This document shows positions 20,695 to 31,500 of a DNA stretch of 64,000 nucleotides, one piece after another. Location of the stretch: NCBI GenBank assembly GCA_951799405.1, contig OX637344.1, positions 17,794,001 through 17,858,000 of the forward strand, written 5' to 3'. A program made the translations under genes and the position numbers. The stretch's first letter is position 1. Each line of letters opens with the position of its first letter. The notes under the pieces were generated by a model. That model worked only from the letters and a program-made list of their open reading frames with translations, was not told where the DNA came from and did not search any database. This DNA comes from Agapetus fuscipes. Its lineage: Eukaryota > Arthropoda > Insecta > Trichoptera > Glossosomatidae.

Positions 20695-21245
20695 TTGGAT
20701 AATTTGTTTTTTTAAAAAGCGCCGTTTTCGTGTGTAGCACACCTCAAGGGCCCTTTTATTGTTTGGTTTGTCTTTATTCCTCACTCACTCACATAAAACA
20801 TTAAGTTCACCCACTCACACATAGTTTTTTTTTTTTTTTTTGTTAGTCCCTAAATGACTGACTGAACATGTAAGTCTTTAATTTTTTCTTAAATGATGCT
20901 TCAGTACTCGCCGTCCTGACCTACACGGGCAGTTTATTCCACACCAAGGGTGCGCCATTGCGGAACCCTCGGTCGCCAAAGCGTGTCGCACAAAATCTGA
21001 TGGGTTCGTTGAGTCTGGCCCCACCAGACACAGCAGATCTAAGCACCAGGTCACTTGTGCTGAACTGCTGGGACAAAAGCTCAGCCAAGTATTCAGGAGC
21101 CACGCCGTTGAGAGCTTTGTATACCGTATGGCACACCTTGTAGGCCACTCTTTCAGGGAATTTCAACCAGTGTAGGCTCTTCAATATGGGAGTGATGTGG
21201 CAAAACTTCCCTGTTCCAAAGATAAGCCTTGCAGCGGAATTGTAC
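20695..21245 (-). mobile_element. CR1/L2-like LINE 3' end, 5'-truncated
   Basis: Minus strand: YNSAARLIFGTGKFCHITPI, LHWLKFPERVAYKVC, APEYLAELLSQQFS, then FGDRGFRNGAPLVWNKLP, and a 3' UTR with gcgccgttttcgtgtgtag. C-terminal domain only. Confidence 0.8.
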
Positions 21246-21254
21246 TTGTGTACG

Positions 21255-21415
21255 GAATGTACGGAATGTGTACTTACAAATAAAATCCAAACCTCAAATG
21301 AACATTAATCCTACAACTTTTGCCGACCTTCCCTGACACAGGGGTGACATTGGCAAAGTGAACCATTTTTACAGTAAGGGTTGTCAGCCTCATACCAACC
21401 TATAAGTCAAGGAAT
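21255..21415 (-). repeat. SINE D-like copy, 5' half
   Basis: acaaataaaatccaaacctc to accaacctataagtcaagga. Confidence 0.75.
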
Positions 21416-21468
21416 GTGATTTTCAATAAATAAATGTATTTTACGTCATTTCCCATAGCTCACCTAGT

Positions 21469-21804
21469 CCGGTCGATAGCTCAGTTGGTAGAGTGCTCGC
21501 ATTCTTCCCCGTGAGCTCGGGGTCGAATCCCATCGAGGAGGGTGTCAGAAATGATTTCCTATTTCGGTGTTTATTTCAAACCCCATAATAAAAATACCGG
21601 CAAGGTTTACTCAGCCTTCACAGGAAATGGGTACCAGCCCCCTCAGGAGCTGGGAAACCCCCACTTCAACTGAAGTGGTTGGCGTAAGGCCGGCCCCCTT
21701 ACCTATAAAAATAAATAGGTTCAACTCGCCACATGCGACCCCTTCGGGGATAACGCAGCAAGAAGTTACACTATATGTGTAGCTTAGTTGCGTTTAGTTG
21801 CGTT
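21469..21804 (+). mobile_element. SINE A copy, full length
   Basis: Head ggtcgatagctcagttggta (A box) with a B box ggggtcgaatcccatcgag, then gtgtcagaaatgatttcct, ttcaactgaagtggttggcg, ttcggggataacgcagcaag and end tagcttagttgcgtttagtt. Confidence 0.88.
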
Positions 21805-22169
21805 CACCTGCCTTATTTCACAGTATTCTACGCAGGAGATGCAGTATATGGGTGCATCGTTTGCTTGAGGTTTTATCTTGCAAGACTTCTGACCACTGTT
21901 CTATGATTTTATATTTTTGTATGACGTCATTTCCCACAGCTCACGTGCCTTGTTCCACAGTGCTCTATGCAGGAGATGCAGTATGCTGGTGCATCGTTAG
22001 CCAGTGGCCAGTGCGGGGATTTGTGTCCAGAGCGCGCAGATCAGTCTCACAGCGTTACCTAATGAGTCCCTGGGTGAGAGCAGAAATAAAAGTAACAATG
22101 TGTGTAGCTAGCGCCTTGCTCTGAACGTTCTACGAGTGAACTGACGACTCTATTCTCAGCATTGATAAT

Positions 22170-22660
22170 TTTGATGATGATGGTCGATGGATGCTTTTTT
22201 TTCTGTGGCGCCATTTAATGGCCCAGGACCATCTTGAGGGCGCCATGGCTTCTGGAGAAAAGCAGTGTCTTCAGTCCCTTTCTGAAGGTGGTGGTAGGGT
22301 GGTTCGCGCGAACACCGACGAGCAAATTGTTCCAGGCAACCGGACCGGCCACCGCAAAGCTCCTGTCTGCAAAATTTGATGTCTTTGCTATTTGGGCACT
22401 ATGACCTTGTTGACAGCAGTGAAGGCAGAGCGTAGTGGTCGTTTTGAAGCCTTGTCGACAGAACATAGCTCAGCGAGACATGGGGGTGCCGTGCCGTACA
22501 GGGCCCTATGTACAGTGAGACACAACATGAACTCTACCCTCTCTCGGACCCTCAGCCAGTGTAACTCTCTCCGCAATGGCGAAATATGACAGCACTTTGC
22601 TTCGCTAAAATTTTTCCTGGCAGCAGCATTCGGTAGTCTTGTCACCAGTTCTGTTTATCT
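22170..22660 (-). mobile_element. CR1/L2-like LINE 3' end, frameshifted
   Basis: Minus strand: CCHISPLRRELHWLRVRERV, APPCLAELCSVDKASKRPLR, then in another frame FADRSFAVAGPVAWNNL. Tail with ATC-type repeats near 22170. At least one frameshift near 22420. Confidence 0.75.
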
Positions 22661-22768
22661 GATACCTTTCTTTACCAGTAACATTCCTCTTTTTTGGCTT
22701 GAATCTTGTTGAAGTAGCATTTTCCCATCTTTCATTTAAAGGACTGAATTTTGTTCTGTACATGTTCT

Positions 22769-23091
22769 GTACAAGGTACAAAATAATGTGATGAGATGGT
22801 TTGGGCTTGTGGAAAGAATGAATGATGGTAGCCTGACAAAGTATGTATACAAAGAAAGTGGGAAAGGAAAAAGAGGGAAGGGACGACCGAGAAAAGTATG
22901 GAGTGATCAGATTGAGGAGATAGTGAAAGAATAGGATATACACAGTAAGAGTAAAAAAAGAAAATGCATGAAAAAGGTGATGGATATGAATGAATTGAAA
23001 GAGGTATGTCAGGATAGGAAAAAAATGGACGCAGCTCTGCGCCCCTAGCGAAATGGCGACAGAGTTACAGTTACAGTTACAGTTACATTCT
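22769..23091 (+). mobile_element. RTE-like LINE 3' end with GTTACA tail
   Basis: Plus strand: VMRWFGLVERMNDGSLTKYV, GKGRPRKVWSDQIEEIVKE then a TAG, KCMKKVMDMNELKEVCQD, a frameshift, and a GTTACA tail (23065-23090). Degraded relative of 30274-30690. Confidence 0.75.
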
Positions 23092-23242
23092 TTACACCCC
23101 AACATTTGAAATTCATTAATGCGCGATCTTTCAAACCAATTTCATTTCATATTTTTTAGTGTTGATATATTAACAATCTCATTTCACTTTGACGGACCTT
23201 ACACCCCGATTCCTTTGACATTTCAGCTGCTCTGTAAGATCA

Positions 23243-23585
23243 GACGTCTTCTTCTTCTTCTTTAGCCCATTTCCGTCCACTCCTGGACGAAGGCCTCTTC
23301 CATCTGTTTCCATATCGACCTGTCTTGTGCAATCTGCGTCCAGGTCGCGCCAGCATGCCGGTCCAGGTCATCCTTCCATCTCAACTGTGGTCGCCCTACA
23401 CTTCTCTTCGTCGTTCGAGGTCTCCAAGTCAGCATTCTTTTTGTCCATTTGTCATCCGGACTTCTGGCTACATGTCCCGCCCACTGCCATTTCTGAGTCA
23501 TTACACGGTGGATTATGTCAGTGACCTTTGTATTTTCTCTCACCGTTTCATTTCTGACTCTATCTCTAAGGGAGAGTCCTCATTA
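23243..23585 (-). mobile_element. LINE 3' end with GAA tail
   Basis: Minus strand: RVRNETVRENTKVTDIIHRV, KWQWAGHVARSPDDKWTKR, VGRPQLRWKDDLDRHAG, ending FVQEWTEMG and an AAG-type tail (23245-23260). C-terminal RT-linked domain, 5'-truncated. Confidence 0.78.
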
Positions 23586-23792
23586 CGGCATTACGACATT
23601 ATTTACTTCTTAAAATGTTCCTATCACGGGTGGTTGTTCGTCTGTGCGTGTCGACAATAGCCCCACCGTTAGTGTTGCTTTCTTGTGCAAGTATCCAGCA
23701 GAGCTGCGACACGTCCTGCTAATTGCTTTACTCTGGGCTGTAAAAACGCAATAGCCGACACCTGCCTCCCTCTCCCACGTGCACTGTCACAT

Positions 23793-23836
23793 CAGTACCC
23801 TGAGTACGAGGTTTTTCACTCGTACTCAGGGTACTG
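23793..23836. repeat. Short palindrome related to the foldback at 26.6 kb
   Basis: CAGTACCCTGAGTACGAG, 10-base loop gtttttcact, then CGTACTCAGGGTACTG. The arms match the outer ends of the foldback at 26537-26743. Confidence 0.75.
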
Positions 23837-23879
23837 GAACTACCTTAACTATACAACCCAGCGTCCAAAATCAACTGAA

Positions 23880-24415
23880 GCTATAATCTATTATCTAAAT
23901 TGCAAATATATTGTTATGATTTTAGTTGGGGTTCTCTTTTAAGTAAACTGCAGTTATTTATTTTAGCACAATTTATTTCACAATTTACAATGCCCATATT
24001 TCTAGCTCTTGCTTTATCTACATCACGGCTCAGTGTTTCAATCGACTCCACATAATTGGCTTACATTTATACGGACGTTACTCGACTGTTCTTGATTTCT
24101 TGAACATAGTGAATGATTCCAATACCACAGCGTTGTTCCGTGATAAGGATCACGTATGCACTAACACCACCATACGATCGTTATAATATATTGACATTCA
24201 AAACTCATATCAAATGCATGCCCACAAACAGAAACGTTTAAGTTTGCACCTACATATTATGCTGAATGTGTACTTATAAATTAAAATCCATACCTCAAAT
24301 GAACATGAGCCCTACAACTTTTGCCGACCTTCCCTGAAACAGGAGTGACATTGGCAAAGTGAACCATTTGTTTCAGTATGGGTGGTCAGCGTTGCACCAA
24401 CCTATAAGTCAAGGT
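23880..24415 (-). repeat. SINE D-like copy interrupted by an LTR-like insertion
   Basis: Tail part 23880-23911, remainder 24186-24415 (attgacattcaaaactcat to accaacctataagtcaagg). Joined at ATAT. Confidence 0.7.
23912..24185. mobile_element. Putative solo LTR, second copy (274 bp)
   Basis: Starts TGTTATGATTTTAG, ends CGATCGTTATA, flanked by ATAT (23908-23911, 24186-24189) in a SINE D-like copy. The terminal CA is not conserved, so this is weaker than 7261-7652. Confidence 0.45.
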
Positions 24416-24487
24416 TCACCAAAAAACGAAATTAAGCTACACATATACTTACATAGTCTAATTTATTTCTGCATTATTGCAGAAGGG

Positions 24488-24652
24488 CTAACTTATAGGC
24501 TGGTATGAGGCTGACCTCCCACATTATAAAACAATGGTTTACTTTGCCAGTGTCACCCCTGTTTCAGGGAAGGTCAGCCAAAGTTGCAGGATTTATGTTT
24601 ATTCGAGGTTTGATTGTTCAATTGTATGTATGTATGTACACATGCAGCATTT
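24488..24652 (+). repeat. SINE D-like copy, 5' part
   Basis: acttataggctggtatgagg to gtacacatgcagcattt, then a gctccctcagttcttgttta stretch whose inverse occurs at 24880. Confidence 0.65.
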
Positions 24653-24904
24653 CGCTCCCTCAGTTCTTGTTTATCGTATACGCCAATCTTGTCAAATATG
24701 ACTTTTTCATGCAGTTGTCTTATGAATCAAATTCTACACAATCTGAGCTAAGAACAACCGTAAAACTCGATAATGTGAGAGTTATTTTAAGTATTTTTTA
24801 AATAAATTTCTTGTTTTCATAAGACACATTGATCCAGTACACATGCAAACATTGCTCATGTAATTTTTTCTCAATGGCGTTTACGATAAACAAGAACTGA
24901 GGCA

Positions 24905-25075
24905 GCGATTTGTAAGCGCGAACTAGCATTTGCCTCCTTGTAGGCATGCATTATATATGAGACTTAAATATTAATATATCTTTAAGATTGTAGAGTAAAC
25001 GTGTCTGTTTGTGGGCATGCATTTAATATTAATTTCAAAAGTTAATATACCTTTGCGACTTAGATTAAAGATTAT
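24905..25075 (+). repeat. Two SINE D-like 3' fragments
   Basis: gcgatttgtaagcgcgaact to atctttaag, then aaacgtgtctgtttgtgggc to gcgacttagattaaagatta. Confidence 0.55.
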
Positions 25076-25148
25076 CAAAAATACGTCATTTGTGCGAACA
25101 CCTTTCCTTACATGGACGTAATTCAAGACGAAGTGACCAAGTGCATTT

Positions 25149-25395
25149 CGCACGTTTAATAATAAAGAGCAATAACTCAAAAAACATGAATGTTGGGAAA
25201 TCACGTTTGAAGTTCAGACAACCAGTACAACTTGTATGGCATGAAGAAGGCGGCCGATGTTTTATCTCTGTCATATTCGTCCAAATTGAACGGCTGTCGC
25301 ATTCTACCTATTCTTCTCGCATTGTTCTTGCGTTTTATTACAAAATCTCAATTTTTCCAATTTTCGAGTTATTTCTCTTTATTATTAAACGTGCG
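25149..25395. mobile_element. 247-bp MITE with long TIRs, copy 1 (in the channel 3' UTR)
   Basis: Begins cgcacgtttaataataaag and ends with its imperfect inverse (TIR about 35-40 bp, one mismatch in the first 25). Flanked by ATTT direct repeats at 25145-25148 and 25396-25399. No coding capacity. The right TIR, read on the minus strand, contains AATAAA (25383-25378) just after the channel stop codon. The superfamily is not identified. Confidence 0.85.
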
Positions 25396-25425
25396 ATTTG
25401 TTCTTAGAGTGTGATTATGCTGACT

Positions 25426-25523
25426 TCACTTGGAGAGTGGACGGATGAGAGTGAAGTAGAGGAACTCGAGAGCGCTGAGAAACGACGCTCCCACAAACAG
25501 GGCGGCAAGACTTCCTATAGCCA
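25426..25523 (-). CDS. pickpocket-like exon 11 (TM2, stop)
   Basis: Acceptor atatgtttcag. It encodes VAIGSLAALFVGASFLSALE and then FLYFTLIRPLSK before TGA at 25428-25426. This is the canonical pore helix with the G-x-S filter (here GAS) and the S-x-x-E at the end of TM2. The 3' UTR runs into a MITE after 30 bp. Confidence 0.92.
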
Positions 25524-28500
25524 CTGAAACATATGAAAACATCACAATTTGGAGGTTGTATTGTGTAGTGGATTGAAAGCCCGTTTTTTAAGTTTATATT
25601 TTAAATGCAGTAAGTAATGTTTGATCAAAGTTAGTTCAACTGGTACATGCATGCAGGACGGGTATGAAGAGGGTTTAAGCACATATGTTTACTTGTTTCC
25701 CAAAATATCTTCGCAACTCAAATTATAAATTATTTTTTATTCACCAACGGTCTCTAGTTTTCCTCGAACAACGGTTCTCACAAATCTCTCTGAAGGAATA
25801 TTTGGTACGCGTATTATAATTTCAGAAACGTCTTCATCCATCCTGAAAGGAAACAATTGAAATGCTAAAAAATTGAGGTAATAGTACTTAGTAAAAGTGC
25901 TTACATTGTATTAAAATTGTTACTTGCATGATTTTACTTGTGAAACGCCAAAAACATTTCGTGCGAACTTCACGGTGTTCCAATTTTAAATTTAATTTTT
26001 CATCGACAATGAGGAGTATTTTGAGTGTGGTAACAGAAAATAAATAAATACCGGATCAAATTTTTACCTAACATATTTTAAAACAAATATATGCACACTT
26101 TTTTATTATTATATTATTAAGAACTTTTAACAATTACATATTTTCTCTCTGCCAGTTTTTGGAGGAGATTCACACGTTTACACATTCAAAGTATCTCTCG
26201 GCCATATGACGAATGCTAAAATAGAATAAATCTTCTCACCCCTCCTCCACCCACAGCCTCTGCACGGTGACGTCACTCCTCTCGCAAGCCTGAGGACAGT
26301 CGCATTCTGACTTTGGAACAGCTCCCTGTTTTACCTTCAAGTCCGATGGCAGAGCGTATATGGAGGAATGCTTGTAAGCCACACACAACAGTCCAGTCAG
26401 ATTGCAAACATTTTGAACATCTGAAAGTATATTTTATCACGATGCTATCGAAAATATTAAAATCGATACAAGTTAGAGAAAGAACTAGCTTCAGTACGTA
26501 TGTAAATGCAAACGTTGAAAAGATTGCTCTAGCTTGTACTGGATCTGAGTACGAGTTTTTTCACTTTACTCGAAGTATTGTGTATTCGAGAAAAATGTAT
26601 GTGAACATGTAAAGTACCTCTGGCAAAACAAGTTTCGAAACCTTTTTTGCCAGGGGTGCTTTACAAGTCCACATACATTTTTCTCGAATACTCAATACTT
26701 CGAGCTAAGTGAAAAAACCCGTACTCAGGGTACTGATATTCAGCCGGCCAGGCGCGTGCATAAGGCATAGGCAAATAGATTTCCTTTATAATAGCTCATT
26801 TGAAATTGACTGATTGTGCTCTCGATGGCTCCAATCGAACTAAAATTTTGAATATTAAATATGTATATCATGCTTAATGGTTTTTACCATATATTGTCTA
26901 CCTTCCGGTCGATAGCTCAGTTGGTAGAATGCTTGCATTCCATCCCAAGAGCAAGGGTTCGATCTCCACCGAGGGTGTCAGAAATGATTTCACGTTTCGG
27001 TGTCTTTTTCAAACCCAAATAACGCAAGGTGTACTCAGCCTTCACAAGAAATGAGAACCAGCCTCCTCGGGAACTGATATGACACTTCTATGGCACCTTG
27101 TTGTAGTGCCGCAGAGGTGTTGACGAGCTTGGTTGTCGCTTCAAAGCGCCAATACTCAAGCAAGACCCAGTTCCTGTAAGGCTGGATGGACCTTTAGTGA
27201 CCGGTCATTGGTAAAGGTTTTATGAATTTTTCAACCTAGCGAAGAGCATATTTCAAAATATAAATGGTATATTTTTGTGCTCCGCCCGAAGTGCTGCCAC
27301 TGGACTACGGACCGGTCAAAATGAATGAATGTAAGGAAGTGAAGAACTTACTGGCTCCAGGTTGTGTGTGCGGAATACACGCACAGAGTTTCTCCATGTA
27401 CCTCTCCCTGCATTTAATCTGGAAGTGGAATAAAACCATAAAAAACTGTAGGTACCTACTGTAATATGGACTAAGTGCGAATTTGAATTTTTAACTTTGC
27501 TCTCGGCTGGTAGACGTAACACTTGTATGGAAGTATTGTCCTCAACAGCCAATAATACAATATTTGTATGCCTTTTACCCGGCCGCGTGACGATACATTT
27601 TTTTCCTATAGATTTGTGGAAAGGAATGCAATCCACCAACCCATTTTGCCTGGCCAGTTGTCTTCATGCGAAAGCAGAAGCTTGTGTGCATGTAATGGCA
27701 TCTGTTGAGCCAGGGTCGAAGTATCGGTCAAGTGGGCTAGACGCAAGATTCGAACCAACGTTATTCGGTTCCAAATACGCTAGTCGAACATGCGCCTCTA
27801 TCCTCGGCCATAACACCGATGAATTTTGTCTTTAAAAATTCATGTGTGAGCCTCATTGAATCGTATAGAATCAAAAACGACAATCTAGGATTTTTCCTTG
27901 AAAGAGACAAATCGCACGCTTAATCATAAAGAGCAATAACTCGAAAAATAAGAATGTTGGGAAATCACGTTTGAAGTTCAGACAACCAGTACAACTTGTA
28001 TGGGATGAAAAAGGCGACCGATGTTTTATTTCGGTCATATTCGTCCAAATTAAACGTCTGTCGCATTCTACCTATTCTTCTCGCATTGTTCTTGCGTTTT
28101 ATTACAAAATCTCGATTTTCCCAATTTTTGAGTTATTTCTCTTTATGATTAAACGTGCGAAATGAATGGATGGTAGAAAATGACATTCTCAAAATTTATA
28201 GAACCGGCAAGGTTTACACAGCCCTTACAAGAAATGAGAACCTGCCCCTCTTGGTGCAGGTAAGCCCCCACTTCGATTGAATTGGTTGGCGTACTTGCTT
28301 ACACGAGAAAATAAAAAGGTTCCATTCGGCATTTATTCATGTATTGAGTAGATTACCCGAGATTACCAAATGAGAGAAGAAATAAATCATTGTAGTACAG
28401 TTGACTCATTTCGAAATGATCATTACAAAACGACAAGTAATAATGAATAGCTTTATGTTATGGTTTGAGGTTTTATAGTGAGTAAATTATCCCTCCTTCA

Positions 28501-31500
28501 ACTACTACGGCACTGAAGTTCAATAGAAATATTGTACAATTTTCATTTATTTATTTAATGGTGCTAGAAAAAGTATTGTATACCACTGCGCGAAATTAGC
28601 CATTGTAACAATGACCTTGATTACATGGCAGTGCCAAGAATAACTAATTCCTCACCTGACAAGCTGTGTAGCTGTAGAAAGGATGATATGCTGGACCATG
28701 GAGCTCATCAGGAAACAGACAACTCCTGGATTTGGGATCCACAGTGTGGACTTCGTCATCATTATGTACTTCACATACAGACACATCCAAATTATATTTG
28801 TAGCCTGCCGTAGCATGGATCGTCAGCTCCTCCGGATGATTCTGGAAAGCCGTTAATTTATTTTTCAAAAGATAATTCAAGAATGAATGGCAATGCATGA
28901 TACGCAGTATTTTTTCCATTCGACAAAGACATCAGAACGGATGCTTAAAATTGACTTTTTCTTGGTGGAAAAACGTTGCATATCTACATAGGTGAATATG
29001 GTACTTGAAAATCAAAAGCAAATTATGACCGGTCCGTAGTTCAGTGGTAACACTTCGGACTCTGAATGGAAGGTTGTGGGTTCAAATCCCGGCGGAGCAC
29101 AAAAAATATACCATTTATATTTTCAAATTTGCTCTTCGCTGGGTTGAAAAATTCATAAACCTTTACCAATGACCGGTCACCAAAGGTCCATCCAGCCTTA
29201 CATTAAGAATTGGCGCTTTGTAGCGACGACGACCAAGCTCTTAAAAAGGTCGACAGTTCAATTGGTAGAATGCTTGCATTCCATGCCGAGAGCAACGGTT
29301 CGATCTCAAGGTTTACTCAGCATTCACAAGAAATGAGAACCAGCCCCCTCGGGAGCTGAGAAGCCCCCACTTCAACTGAAAGTGGTTGGTGTGAGGCCGG
29401 TACCCTTACCCGTAAAAATAAATAGGTCCCGAATTGCGACATGCGATCCCTTCGGGGATAACGCAGGCAAGAAGTTACACTATATGTGTAGCTTAGTTGC
29501 ATTTTTTTTATATACCTATTACTTAGCTTTTCCCATCGACATTAATAAATATCGATGGCTTTTCCCTTGTAACGAGGCTGCGTGATTTTTTGTGTATGTC
29601 AAATATTCGTGCCTTATTGTGCTGATTTTATGGACACACTTTAAATAAAATTATATTAAAAACGTACCATTCCCTGACTAATACATTGGTATGAGGCTGA
29701 CCACACATGCTGTAAAAACTAGGTTCACTTTTGCCAACTTTTATGTTCATGTGTTGTTTGGTTTATTTCAAATGTACCTACACATGCAGCATGTGTAAGG
29801 GTGAACTTACATGTGACTGCTGGCGGGCATGCAAGTGTTAATATATATTCAACTAAGATTAAAGATCTTATAACAATGAAAGCATTTTTTTCCTTACGTG
29901 GTTCGGAATGTCACCCTTGCTGTGGATGAAAATCTAGGAAAAAAATTTACAGCTTCAATAATTATTTAACCATGTAAGTTTTACTAAAATTCCTTATGTA
30001 TTTTTTACACTTACATATATGTATATAAAGAATATAGTTTATTACCTTTGACTTCAGTGCGTTGATTTTAAATGTTAAAACACCTTGTGGATGAGATTTG
30101 TTCAAAAACATATTTACATGTCTGACATTTCTGAAAATATTGGCAAAGATAATAAAATAGATAAAATACCTTTCATAAAGTAGTTATTTTTTATATGATA
30201 TTTAATGCCTACATACCATTAAAAAATATTTTTGCGCATTTATATCAAATTTTAACAGTAAGCAAATACACTTTCAGTGTGGCAGCAGAAAAAATATTTT
30301 TCCGCAAATAGCTACTGTAACTGTAACTCTGTCGCCATTCCGCCAGGGGTGGCCAGAGCCTCTGCAGAGTTGCCTCCATTTTTTCCTATCCTGACATACC
30401 TCTTTCAATTCCTTCATATCCATCACCTTTTCCATGCATTTTCTTCTTTTACGCTCACTTTGTATATCCCATTCTTTCACAATCTCCTCAATCTGATCAC
30501 TCCATACTTTTCTCGGTCGTCCCTTCCCTCTTTTTCCTTTCACACTTTCTTTGTATAAATACTTTGTCAGTCTATCATCTTTCATTCTTTCCACATGCCC
30601 AAACCATCTCATCACATTCTTTTGTACTTTAACTTTCACATCCTCTTTCAAATTACATTCTTTTTTTACCCATTCATTCATACGAGTATATCTTTACACA
30701 AGGCCATACTAGATCTTTACTTTATACCTACCATGTTAATATTTTTTATGACAAAATTAAGGATTATTATTTCAAGCATATATGAACAAATAAAGGCGTT
30801 TTTTTTAAAGAAAGAAAAAATCCTAGATTGCCGTATTTAGTTCTATATGATTTATTTGATAGTTTGACGTGAAGCCATATGAAAAGCTGGATATATAGTG
30901 TAACATTTTACCTTATCCCTGTGCTCTGTCGACTGTTTATCGCGTAGCAGACGCCTACTTCTGTTCTGAGAGGCAGGAAGTTGTTGCAGCACGGGAAAGT
31001 TTGCGTGTTCCACTCGCACGACCGCACCAAGCTCGCGCAAGCGCTCCTGACCTGGAACAGCGAGCACCTGCCTCACAAATTCCTAATCATCACGGATAAT
31101 TAGATGTCGAACTACAGAGGTGGAATGTCCTGTCAGAAACTGGAAATTTCATATCAGAGATGAGATATTTTGTCAAAAAAAAAGTGTTTCGTTTATACTC
31201 GGGATAAAGGATCACAAAACGGCGTTTTACTAAATTAATAAACCCTTAATCTCTTATTTTTTATAATAATAAATACTGTACAAATGGTTCACTTTGCCAA
31301 TGTCACCCCTGTGTCAGAAAAGGCTAAAGGCAAAACTATCGTAATTTTTTTGCGACAATTTTGTGTGAGGTTTAAGCAATTTCAAGGCTTACGATAAGGT
31401 CCGCAACACCTTTATGTACAATTTTCTTTTAAAATAAACAAAAACGAAAAGAAATTAAATTCCAAATATTTTGGTGTCTACAAAATGATTATAATTTTTA

